From: Membranipora membranacea
Taxonomy: Eukaryota; Bryozoa; Gymnolaemata; Cheilostomatida; Membraniporidae
Direction: 5' to 3'
Assembly (NCBI GenBank): GCA_914767715.1
Contig: OU612069.1
Location: forward strand, 1,178,001-1,242,000
DNA length: 64,000 nt
Shown here piece by piece: positions 51,281-61,813 of the stretch. Every line of letters starts with the position of its first letter. Positions within the stretch are counted from its first letter, which is position 1. The notes beneath the pieces were generated by a model. It was not told the origin of the DNA and made no database searches. It saw nothing but the letters and a program-made list of their open reading frames with translations. The position numbers and the translations under genes were made by a program.

Positions 51281-51623
51281 CCCTATAAGAGTTTAATTTA
51301 GCTAGAGTTTAATTTCGCTACTACTATGGTGAGTGAGTTTAATTTAAGATACACTAAATTTCGCTAGTAGGCTTACTAGCGAAAATTAAAAAAAGCCCAA
51401 GCTGGGATTCGAACCCAGGGCATAACCCTGCATCTGATTGCAAGGCAGACACTTAGACCACTACACCACAGATAAGGTGTATTCCTGTATAATTGTACAT
51501 TGTTTATCAAACTGAGTGGTGTTTATTGCTTAGGAAGTAATTTCCGCTATCATACAATTTCGCTACTTAGGCAAAAACGCGAAAAGCGAATCCTAAATGC
51601 GGCGAAAACTAAACTCCTATAGG
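51281..51623. mobile_element. Inverted-repeat element with an internal tRNA-like sequence, copy 1
   Basis: Ends are CCCTATAAGAGTTTAATTT and, facing it, AAACTCCTATAGG. The interior has repeated TTTCGCTA/TAGCGAAA motifs and a tRNA-like segment at 51401-51470. No protein is encoded. Confidence 0.72.
51401..51470 (-). other. tRNA-like sequence (not a functional tRNA), copy 1
   Basis: On the minus strand there is an A-box-like TAGTGGTCTAAG and a perfect B-box GGTTCGAATCC with a paired T-stem (CTGGG/CCCAG). A loop CTTGCAA would place TGC as anticodon. The acceptor strands do not pair and the anticodon stem has a mismatch, so this is a pseudo-tRNA or a retained RNA polymerase III promoter. Confidence 0.6.
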
Positions 51624-51634
51624 ATAGTCAATTA

Positions 51635-51979
51635 CCCTATAGGAGTTTAATTTAGCTAGAGTTTAATTTCGCTATCTGGACCTGGTACTAAATTTCACTA
51701 GTACTAAATTTCGCTAGTAGGCTTACTAGTGAAAATTAAAAAAAATATCCAAGCTGGGATTCAAACCCAGGGCATAAATCTCTAACTGATAGCAAGGCAG
51801 ACACTTAGACCACTACACCACGCTAGCTTGCATTTTAAGGTCAGGTGTATATCTGTATAATTGTACAGTGTTTATGAAACTATGGTGAGTGAGTTTAATT
51901 TAAGATACACTAAATTTCGCAACCTAGGCAACAACAAGAAAAGCGAATCCTAAATGCAGCGAAAATAAACTCCTATAGA
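51635..51979. mobile_element. Inverted-repeat element with an internal tRNA-like sequence, copy 2
   Basis: Same end CCCTATAGGAGTTTAATTT and the facing end AAACTCCTATAG. It follows copy 1 in the same orientation after only 11 bp. Its tRNA-like part is more decayed. Confidence 0.72.
51753..51821 (-). other. tRNA-like sequence, copy 2
   Basis: B-box is GGTTTGAATCC (one change) and the A-box is intact. The loop is CTTGCTA. Acceptor strands do not pair. Confidence 0.5.
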
Positions 51980-52560
51980 GTATAGCATTTTCTGCCTGTT
52001 TTGTGGACAATTTGGCAGAATTTTTCATGAGTTTCGTCACTAAAATTAAGATTTATCAACATTCAAGCCTCCAATGATTCGGAAACCCTGTCTCCCAGGG
52101 TTTTCAATGGTGCAGACTCTGAATCAAAAATCATTTTTGTCCTAACATAAGCGGTTTTCAAGATAACCCTCTTTCAGCAGGTTTTTCCTATGCGACGTGG
52201 GTTAATAGTACCAAACTGGACAGAGGACAACTCCGAATTGAGGCATAAATAAGAGCTCAGAAAACTGTCTATTGCTTCCATCCCAAGATTTCATATGACA
52301 GAATTTAATATGAAAGCCACCTGTCGATTTAATATTGTGTAAGTGTAAGTGGGGTTGAAATGAATAAGGCTTAATAATGCGAGGTTTTTTGCATTTATTG
52401 AGAGGACCGAGAGATTCAGAGCATTCCAATAGGACCTTTTCAAATCTATAATATATTACGTGACCCTTTAACCTAAAACAGGGTAGGCATGTTTCAGTTT
52501 GTGCTTCTTTCATGGTTGTATTTAAAAAGGAGTTACTCCTTGCGAAATTAAAAGCAACTA

Positions 52561-53093
52561 CTAGAACTTGGTCAGTAGGCCTATAGATATGTTGATTGAC
52601 CTACAAATCAGAGTAGATGGCTGTTGCTCATTCAGCTCCTCTAACACTCGTTTCATACGACTCATTTCTCCAGACAGAGTTGATTGCTCCAGCTTGACAG
52701 TGCTGACTTGCTCTTTGATAGAGTCGCAGTCGTTTGATTAAAGTCAGATGGTGTCATGTATTTCAGATTCTGATCTATTTTTCTTAATTCACTCATTGTT
52801 TCCTTCAAAGTTGTAGAGTTTATGCAGCTGTCATCCGCATTCGAAAGAGCATCGATTGAATAAACAGTGTAAATTGTAAGAGCACACAAAATAACAAAAT
52901 TGAAAAGGAATAGTTTACGGTTACTGATTAACCATTGGTTATCCATTTCTGAGGTCTGACATCCTTTGTCTCGCACCTCCTTTACTATCGGTTTTTCATT
53001 GTCAGCTGCACTTGAGCCTTTGCTGAAACTGTTGTTGATCATTTTCTTTGTACTGTCATCAGTATTTATATTGTTGTGTTTATTGGATGCCAT
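52561..53093 (-). CDS. Membrane-anchored coiled-coil protein, interrupted by one frame change
   Basis: The frame starts at ATG 53093 (MASNKHNN), preceded by a possible 5'-UTR splice acceptor (tttgcag near 53119). About 50 polar residues come first, then a membrane span (LFLFNFVILCALTIYTV), two N-glycosylation motifs (NST, NQT) and a heptad region. Near 52740 the heptad pattern leaves this frame. It continues in another frame (KEQVSTVKLEQSTLSGEM, then RMKRVLEELNEQ) to a stop at 52561. That implies a one-base indel or sequencing error. The topology looks like a type II membrane protein. Family not recognised. Confidence 0.45.
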
Positions 53094-53781
53094 CTTGAGA
53101 AATAGTTCCACAGGTTAAACTGCAAAGGAATAAACAAGAATTGTTATACATTTATATATATAGAAATTGATGAGCTCAGGGTTCTCAACCTTTATATATA
53201 TATACCTATACGTTAACGGTGTATCAAGCTCCCTATAAATGTGATCTAAGGAGCCAAGCTGCTTTCTTGTTATTAGAATAGGTCTTTTACAAATCATCAG
53301 AGCAAATTATCTATTCAATCTGCGGCATCATAGATCAAGTTAGATCCAGTTTGCCGGCTTATCAGAGAGAGGAACGATTCCATATCAAGGCAAATTTTAT
53401 CTTTTTTGGCATTCCTGTTCTCATAGCCATACAAATGGTGGAACGCAATAGCAATGAAAAAGCGCACCTTCCCTTTAATGATGAATCTCGATATGTTGGG
53501 TATTGGCTAGGTGCCTGATCTTTGATTGAAGGAGAATGGTTACCTAGCAACATCTAATAAATACCAGTGTAAATAAATTCCTCAGTGGTTACACTTTACA
53601 CTCATGAAATCAAATATGCAACTTTATGAATATAAAAACTGTACTGATTTGCTCTGACATTGCAACACGAATCAGGTGTACTAGAGAAGGCCGTGCTTGA
53701 CTCATGGCGGAAGACCTGTGTTGTGCTGTGGTACTGTGCAGAGCACTTTGTTGATGTTGTATAACCAGAGGAGCACAAAAT

Positions 53782-53869
53782 CACAACACAACACAACACA
53801 ACACAACACAACACAACACAACACAACACAACACAACACAACACAACACAACACAACACAACACAACAC
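53782..53869. repeat. AACAC pentanucleotide microsatellite
   Basis: About 17 nearly perfect units. Confidence 0.97.
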
Positions 53870-54663
53870 CAACTACTATACTGATGGATTGGTTCTTTGC
53901 ATCATTCACATCAGACAAGACCTGCCTTATTTCGATGACCTGGAGGGGGGGGGGTTCAATTAGAGATTTAGCTGGCCTTTTAGTAGGCTTTACCAGCTAA
54001 AACCCAGCTTGAGCTCAGTCACTCATTCCGGGAGGGGGGATGGGAGGGATTGTTTAGCAAGAGCTAATTGAAACATGGATAGGTTGCTGTTAAAGCTAGT
54101 TAAATAATACCACCTAATACAAAACAAGACATCCTGAAGCGGTAGCCCCAGATCATTCATCAATCACTTTTTATTACTGATTAGCTCAAAGGTCTGGCCC
54201 ACCCATGGCCATCTCTTTTCAAATTCAGGCTAGAAACGGATTGGCTTGTGGACACAACAGGGTATAGTTGGGTGGCCCTTCTTACTTTATATTCTCAGGT
54301 TCTAGCCTGAGAAGGCTGCCGGGGTGGGTGGGTGTCCCCCCATTATCACAGCCTCAATTTTCACTTATGATTCTTTGATACTGCAAGTCTTTTGTATCAT
54401 GACTGCAAACATCTATTCAAATGAATGAGCTGCTGCTCTCTGACTTATGAAACTTATCTAATAGCTAAGCTCAGATGATGCAGAAGCGCCAACAAGGCCG
54501 TCAACAAGAGAAATCTGGAACTGTATAAATGTGTGCAGTAACTGACAACCTCAACTGAATAGTCAGGTTGTCAACCAGACAAGCATACAACTAAATGATT
54601 TTTAAAGGTGATATTTAGTGAATTGCCCTGACAGTTAAAATTAAACTGAATGAAAAGAAAATA

Positions 54664-54665
54664 AC

Positions 54666-54701
<36 letters not shown>

Positions 54702-54702
54702 T
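54664..54702. repeat. (TA)n(CA)n compound microsatellite
   Basis: A run of TA followed directly by a run of CA. Confidence 0.97.
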
Positions 54703-55043
54703 CGTATAATATATTGATTAAAAATATACTGCAGTTCCTAAAAAATCTGACCTGTATTTCTCCTTATCCTTTATGTCCTTGTAATGTCGCTTCTCGATTG
54801 ACTTTCTGAATACAAAGTTCGCTTGGATACGAATGGTACAAATGATACGATTGTGTACGAATGGTATCTACTCTGTGTGACGTTCAAAATGGACTGCTTG
54901 CTCTGGTGATTACAAATCAACTGCCTTCAGTAATATACTGCAACCTTTATTTTACTGCCAAATTAGCGTTTATCTTGATGTTCATAGGACGAAACTTCGG
55001 CTGGCAGTTTCACTTTGATGATGTATATACCCGTAGTGTTTAT

Positions 55044-55775
55044 ACTATGGCAGACTTGCCAACCTAATTTTTCCAAAATGAGTACAAAAATTTGCAAAAT
55101 GCTTAAAAATGCTTACAAAACTCCAGGGTGCCTCAAATGACCAGAAAACGCCCCAAAAATTTTTTCGCGCTACGCGCAAAAAGTCCTATTATCACAGTAA
55201 GTAGTCCTTAGTAGCGTAGGAGTGCAGATCATTCAACATTAGTCTTTTTCCCTTCGCGTTGTAAGGTGCAATCTGCTAATAATAAATGAGAAGTTGTTTG
55301 TAACCTAGCCTGTCTGGACAAGACAGGCTATTTGAAACCCTCTTTGCCCATCCTCCCTGGTTTGCCCTTGAAACACTGGGGCAGGAGATCTGAGTTATCT
55401 CACCCCAACAAGGAGGTAGACAACTTTGTTACTCTGATTAAAGAAAAGTTGCAGTTGGCAGAACCACCATATTCTACAATGGATTACTAGTTATGTTGTG
55501 TCTCATTGAAGAAAAGTTGCAATTTGGCTCATGCAAAACTTGGACAGGTAAAAAGCCAACTGTAAATCAACATCATGGTTTCTGCAGCCAATACCAGATT
55601 TTTAGACTATTATTTAACCATGACAACCAAGTAAACACTAAAGATAAAAGATGCGTTTTTGATTGCCTAATTAGATGAACAGGCGTTTGGAAAACCATAA
55701 ATGAGTACAACTAGCGTTTTGCGTTTAAAACTCAATTAGTGTCAAATAAGCGTTTACAAACGCTTTATGCGTACA
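55044..55775. mobile_element. Possible short inverted-repeat element
   Basis: ACTTGCCAACCT near the left end is the exact complement of AGGTTGGCAAGT at the right end. The ends are short and no target duplication was identified. Confidence 0.4.
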
Positions 55776-56720
55776 GGTTGGCAAGTATGATTATGGTTAT
55801 GTCACGTCACGTTTTTAATGTGATTATATTATGTTAAAATGACCGTATTATCAATTTCACAGTTGACTTCACATCGCAGCTTATGAGATGACAGTGCAAC
55901 GCAACGCAGCTGAAATCAAATACCCTACTGACCTTGATAATTCGCGGAGGGCACAACTCCAACCTTTTTCACTAGTCTTAATTATTCCCGGACTTCCCAC
56001 CCTCCCTGATTTCAGGCCCGAATTTCTGGTAAGTTTAGGAGTTGTATCCTCTTTCCCAAGTGAGATCACCATGCTGCATTCAAAGATAAACAATGATATA
56101 TAAGAACACCAATAAATTACCTGCTCACTGTAAGTCCCAAAACTACAAAATAACTCCTCTATACAAGTTTGCATTTAGCATTTAGGTTTCTGTCATCGCT
56201 AACCGCGAATTATTAAACCACTTGAAACATAAGGACAAGGTCAGTAGGGTACCTGATTATTCATTTACAGTAGCACTAATCTATCATACAATCCTTGTCA
56301 TTTTTATTCATCTCTGCAAACAAACCTACAAAGCTTCCGAAAGCAGTCAAAAATAACACAGTATGTACAACGTCAACTAAAACAGAGCGGTTAATGAGAG
56401 ACAAAAGTAGTAACATTTTACATAGGATAAGGAAATCTCGGAAGAGGAACAGCTCATTAACTGATAATATCAGCGATATCTGTGCTGATAATTAAAATCA
56501 TAAAGGGCCTATTTCGGTCAAGCCGGCTATTTGGGGCCTCATTTCACTGTAACCCCCAAACCTACCAGACCAAATAACCCTGATGACCAATTTTATATGC
56601 AAATGCATGTGTGATAGCTGTCTCAATCTGATTTCAAGCTCAAAAATGATACCAAGAAACCTGTTCCTTTACAAACACTTTAAAAGAGAATGCGCCACTA
56701 TCCATGAAGTCAATTTACAG

Positions 56721-57588
56721 CATGGGTGGGCAACCTTTTTTTGAAGAAGGCCACATTATATGCAGAATCAACACGAAAGGCCACAACATATTAGTCCGGC
56801 ATAAACTTGTAACGCGAGGCATAATTCCGCACTGTGTATTTTATACAAACTAAAGCAGATTTATGTGTCGATAAAAATGTCATTGTTATGTTGCAATAAG
56901 CATCAGATTTTTCAACTACATCAGTTCAACAGAACTACTTTATCTTGTTTATCTAATCTACTGAAGTTTTGTGTCTGGGAAACCGTTGTGTACATGGCTG
57001 TTTCCCAATTTTTGAAGCAGTAGGGCAAAGGGCAGGATGGGCGCTCAAGAGGTGCAGTAAATATTTGCATACTTGTCAATGAGATTCAATCTGGAACATT
57101 TCATGCAAAATGCTGGAGCACATGTAACAATGTCAAATTTTTGATAGAACAAATTTGTCATTCTTGTTCAAAATGGCAGCTTTGAAAAAAACAGTTTGTA
57201 GTTGAAATATCCAAAGGAGAAAGAATTGATTAAATTTATTTTCTCTCACAATGTTACAACAATGTCTTCACTGTTTGGGGTATTTATTCAAATGGAAGTG
57301 CGTGAAAAATTAGTTGGCAGTACATTTAAGATGCTTTTGTGTAGAATGGCTTGGGAATTTCCTTGAGTTGCTAACATGTAAGTAACTTAGCGCATGGTTG
57401 ATACTGAATGCCAATATTTTAAGATCCCAACAATGAATTGTGCTTGGAGAGGGTAATGCATACTTGGACATACACATGACAATTAAAACTTGAGTGTGTG
57501 ATTTTCACAGACATAAGGCCACAATTAGGCCGCAAAAGATTACGCATTAGGCCGCACTGGCAAAAAGGCCGCAGGTTGCCCACAGCTG
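56721..57588. mobile_element. hAT-like non-autonomous element with 8-bp target duplication
   Basis: ATTTACAG occurs at 56713-56720 and at 57589-57596. Between them the ends are CATGGGTGGGCAACC and, facing, GGTTGCCCACAGCTG, with AAGGCC motifs nearby on both sides. An 8-bp duplication with CA-starting ends is typical of hAT transposons. No transposase is encoded in the 868 bp. Confidence 0.8.
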
Positions 57589-57596
57589 ATTTACAG

Positions 57597-60233
57597 CTTA
57601 TGTCCATTTTTTAGAAAGTTGGCGGTGAGAGAAGCGTTCAGAAACCTGCCAGCAACATGTCAATTTCACAAAAACATTATGTTAAAGATAAATCAAGAGA
57701 CAGTGGTTAGCGTCTATGAGATGACTTCAGTTTTAAAGTCTTGTGCCAGTGATAGAAATATTTAAACCAAACAATAGATAGGTTTTGGCAAGGAACTGTT
57801 GGTCTTGAATTATTTTGACAAATGAGATGCATTTCTGGGTATCAACAGCACTGCATTACCATTGTCATAATCAGATTATGGCCATTGTCATTTACAACAA
57901 AATCAGTGTTCTATGTGTCTGTGAGGTGATGGTACATCTTGCAGATAATGCAGTCACTGTGAGATCAGCTGTGTTTACTGAGTGGAGATCCGGGACTATC
58001 AGGATATCCATAAAGTCCTCTTAGCTCCATCAGATATTGACCTCTAAAATAAAAGAAAACACGGTGTGAACTTTGGTAACTTGTCATTGTATCTGTATGT
58101 CATGATCCCAGGAGTAAGATGTATATTATAATCAAACTCCTTGAAATCATCAGCTGAGTGAGTGATAGTATTTTGGTAGAGTTTAGTATAAGCAGGGAGG
58201 GTATGAGCTGATACAAGATAGGTAATGTTAAGTAGTTTTGAGGATCTAATCCATTGAAGTATTTGCGCATGGAATTTTGTGTCCTGAGGACATAATCTAA
58301 AATTAGGGGTGGTAACATGTTGGGTTCTCAAGTAAATAGAGTATTAATCAATTAAGCTGAAGCACTTTACTTTGTGATTCTTCATATTATAATATAATTA
58401 TATTCTACACATAATGTACATTTGGTCTGTACATTATATCTCTCTGGTTCTAATAACCGTGTACACTCTTCATCCTGTGTACTGGGATATAAATAGGGTG
58501 TGTTTACAACATTCCCACAATGCATGATTCCAAGGAAAATCGGGTCCATATCATATACATGACTATTGATAATACACTGGGAATTTCCAGAATTTGCATT
58601 GTGGGATACTCCTGTGCATACTCCTGTAAATAGTAGTATGATGGGTCATAAAATGAGCTAAAATCTAATCTGTCTTCTACAGTGATATTATTCATGGGCT
58701 AGTAAACAGCTTTGATTTGTAATCAGCGATTGTGAGGGGCCTCCTAGTTCTCATCAATGTCTCGTTTGGTTGGCTTGAAATGCAATCGTTATATTCCTTG
58801 TGTGAGAACATCTCTATCTTCAAATGATTCCACACATACAATAGCTGTTATTGCATTTTTACTATCAAACCCGAGTTAGTCATCAGTTGTATCCCTGAAT
58901 TTACCGAGGAAACAAACCAGTGAGAATTAAAGCTCAAGATAATACTACAGACCTCATGACCGATGACATCTTTTTCCTCCAGTTTAGTCTGCGTTTCGCC
59001 CTTTAGTTTCAATATGCTGGTCGTATCTATATGGTGATATGTTTACGAGGTGAGCTGCTTGTATTCTCTGAAAGATGGAGAGTAACATCTATCAGATTTT
59101 GGTTCAACTACTTTGTGGAAAAGCATATCTTTAATAGGATATCAAGGGAAAGAGAACCAGAAAATGATTTCATCGAATCTATCATATCTGTATTGCTGGG
59201 AGACTGCAGCTCTGTTTTTGGTACTAGTCTTCACTGATACACTGATACACTGATACACTCATATACTCATATACTCATATACTCATACACTCATATACTG
59301 ATACACTCATACTGTTGAGTTAGGTTGTCTGCGCACCAGTTGTTCGGCTAGGCAGCTTCATAAGGTGATAGTAAAATAGAGTAACAGGTTCTCTTCCAAC
59401 ACACCTATCCAAGCAATGGATCAGGTATAAGAGCTTAGTTCAGGATTTCAGATCAACATGTGAGTTCACTCCAAATATAAAACTCCATTATACCATGACA
59501 ATGTTTATAGGTGACATTTCATTACATAATACTCTGACTGACCTTCTTGTAAATGTGACACCAAATCTTCTCTTATCCTGATAAGTTATCGCCCTGTGTG
59601 TCTGCCTCATACCATAACAAGTCTGCTGAATAACATAAAGTGAGAATTTCACTATCAATAACCCAACAGACAAACAGACATTATAAAATATATTAACTAA
59701 ACATTCATGTAGAAAGGGAAGTTATGTAAACAGGGAGTGAAGATTTCAATGATATCATTCTAAGATTCTTATTAAATTCATATAACCAGCTGAAGAAAAC
59801 TCAACTTGGTGAGCTCTGTAGCAAAAGCAGCAAAATCTACATTAGCACAATAATTTTAAAGAAAAACTAAAACTGGTGTGGGGTCTTTTAATTAGAAACA
59901 GCCAAAATCGCAATCTGATCACTCACTCGGTGAATGAGTGATACCTGCTAGGCTCTCGCTTTCATACCGCTCAGTCATTGATGGAACTATATGCATTCAG
60001 AGTGAGCGATTTGGGATCGAATTTGTCTCTAAATGAAAGACCAAGTGAGTGATAATTTTGAGGTATTGATAGTGATAACTTGCTTTAGTGTAGCATCGCT
60101 CTTTCTAATTGAAATACCCCCCTGGATAATTGGACGTTATCATAAATTTGGCTAGTCACGAAGCAGAGTAGAACTTACCCTTTCTCATTTTACTCCGTGG
60201 TAGGACATATCAAGAGACATCAGGGGACAGGTG
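57597..60233. other. Region between the hAT-like element and the gene C exon; possible weak exons
   Basis: A block at 59543-59625 (minus strand, AG/GT bordered, containing RAITYQDKRRFGVTF) slightly resembles the end of exon 10 in gene B (EALEYGDNRVLSVRF). It could be a remnant of C. Minus-strand open frames at 58044-58331 and 58504-58695 have no recognised family. A 10-bp repeat (ATACACTGAT/ATATACTCAT) lies at 59229-59312. Confidence 0.3.
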
Positions 60234-60716
60234 TTACGGCATTTCGACAGTCATTGAAAGTTTGCCGTTTTCATAAAAATATCCCTGTGAGTCGAGCTGT
60301 TCCACAGGGAGCACAATGTGAGACATATCACATTCATAACTCCCCGCATCATCACAGTCTGAGTCACCGTCACTCTCAGAGCAAGACAAAGGAATGAATT
60401 TAGGGAGGCTTGTTGTGATGAGAAATGGTGGGTTATTCTTTAGCAGTGATCTCCTTTTGTCTTTGCTCAGTGGATCGAGAGCTCTCTCACTGTTATCCTG
60501 TACAAAGTCATGCAGGAGGTCGTTGAATACATAGTGGGTGCTCACTGTAGATTCATCGGTGCCACCATTGACTGGTTCACTGATAGACCCGGCTATGAGA
60601 TGGAAGAGAGACTTGTCACTAGATTTGGATCTCATCCAAATAATAGTGACCTGAGAATTATCATCATATATACTCAGTTCTCTTATCTCTGCCTTTATAT
60701 CCGACTCAATCAACTT
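60234..60716 (-). CDS. Gene C exon: domain shared with exon 8 of gene B
   Basis: After an acceptor (aattgtag) the frame opens in phase 0 with KLIESDIKAEIRELS and stays open for 160 codons. It shares TIIW, LFHL, THYVFND, AL.PLS.DK...LL and PPFLITTSLP with gene B exon 8. An acidic Ser/Asp stretch (SESDGDSDCDDAG) and a unique tail ending VEMP follow. No LRR exons were found to its right within the window, and its presumed 3' end at 48.5 kb is decayed, so this may be a surviving exon of a broken gene or a short gene of its own. Confidence 0.62.
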   Translation of the reverse strand, partial: KLIESDIKAEIRELSIYDDNSQVTIIWMRSKSSDKSLFHLIAGSISEPVNGGTDESTVSTHYVFNDLLHDFVQDNSERALDPLSKDKRRSLLKNNPPFLITTSLPKFIPLSCSESDGDSDCDDAGSYECDMSHIVLPVEQLDSQGYFYENGKLSMTVEMP

Positions 60717-60822
60717 CTACAATTAATAGAAAAATTTTGTAACTGACCCTGTACCAAATTTATTCCAAGTTTTTATCATTTTACCTCAATATGCCCACTC
60801 TCTTACACAAAAGTAATTGATA

Positions 60823-61813
60823 GGGGAAGGCGGGGCACGTTGAGCCATGGGGCACGTTGATCCACCCCACTTATTTCAAATACCATTTTATGTTTTGAGT
60901 TTTCCCCTCCATCAGAGGTCATGTGACCAAAGGCACCCTTTTTGAGCAGACAAAAAGAAAGATAGCTACTAAGGGAAGATAATTATTTAGTTTTTCATCG
61001 TTTTTAGCGTAAAAAGTAAATAATGCGCCAATCGACGGAAATGTCATTTATTCCCAACAAGTCGTGACTGAGAAGTTGCAACTTTTATTATGTGATAACA
61101 TCATATTAAGTCTCAAAATCACATAATCTAAACTTGTCTCTGATGGAGAGATTTTGTTGAACTCGAATTGAAAGTGAAAAACAGGCTGTTGGGGCACGTT
61201 GAGCCATGCCCGTTGGGGCACGTTGAGCCATGCTCCGCAGTATATAAATATTATATGATGAAAGTGTATATGAAGTATATGTACACAAAAACAAAAACAT
61301 TACAATTGATGTTTCTTTAATGAAGTCAGCAATTACTCTGAGTTCACTTTTCCCTTCACTTATCTCCAAGTTTGCCGTGTGCAAGTTTTCCTCTACCGCA
61401 AAAATTTAAGAGATTTATTTATGTTGCGAATTATATTTTATAGTTCACTTGAGTGATGAAAAAAATGCGCTGTTGCAATGAATTTGGTTCCTTTCCTTTA
61501 TTTCTTATGGTTGCAATGAATTAAAAAGTTATCACCAGCAAAGAGATGACCATAACAGAGTGGCTCAACGTGCCCCATTCAAAGTGCGGACCCGGCTCAA
61601 CGTGCCCCGTGCTTGGGGCACGTTGAGCCGCTTCACGATTTTTTTTTAAACAGCAATATTTAATTTTCTTGCTGCAATAGGTTTCTGACCTCACTCATGT
61701 TGATGGAAGACATGAAGACCAATTTCAGTGCCAATTTTTGTTGATCTGGCACAATTCAACTGCATGTTACAATAAAATATGTAAAAACTGGCTCAACGTA
61801 CCCCGCCTTCCCC
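60823..61813. mobile_element. Inverted-repeat element built around a repeated GGGGCACGTTGAGCC motif
   Basis: The left end GGGGAAGGCGGGGCACGTTG is matched by the facing right end, CAACGTACCCCGCCTTCCCC, with one mismatch. TA lies directly outside both ends. The 15-bp motif GGGGCACGTTGAGCC appears about eight times in the two orientations, at both ends and in the interior (for example 61192, 61215, 61567, 61598 and 61615). No transposase is encoded. Repeated end-like motifs may be binding sites for a transposase supplied elsewhere. Confidence 0.75.

Larger units (their letters stand above)
51067..52270. mobile_element. TA-flanked inverted-repeat element hosting two nested insertions
   Basis: GACAGTTTTCTGAGCTC at 51067 is matched by its complement ending at 52270, and TA stands just outside both ends. 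The terminal arms run inward for about 200 bp with moderate mismatch (for example CCTCAATTCGGAGTTG against CAACTCCGAATTGAGG). There is no transposase frame. The middle is occupied by two tandem copies of a different element. TA duplication is typical of Tc1/mariner-class elements. Confidence 0.75.
53094..56720. other. Non-coding region with microsatellites and a possible inverted-repeat element
   Basis: Contains an AACAC array at 53782-53869 (the low-complexity frames across it are not genes), a TA/CA microsatellite at 54664-54702 and G-runs near 53945. At 55044-55775 the ends ACTTGCCAACCT and AGGTTGGCAAGT face each other with no coding capacity between, which suggests a small non-autonomous element. 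Confidence 0.5.

Noticed and set aside
51401-51470. Genuine tRNA-Ala gene
   Set aside because: A and B boxes are present but the acceptor strands do not pair and the anticodon stem is imperfect. It lies inside a mobile element.
53602-53963. Open frames across the AACAC array
   Set aside because: Low-complexity frames forced by the pentanucleotide repeat, not coding.
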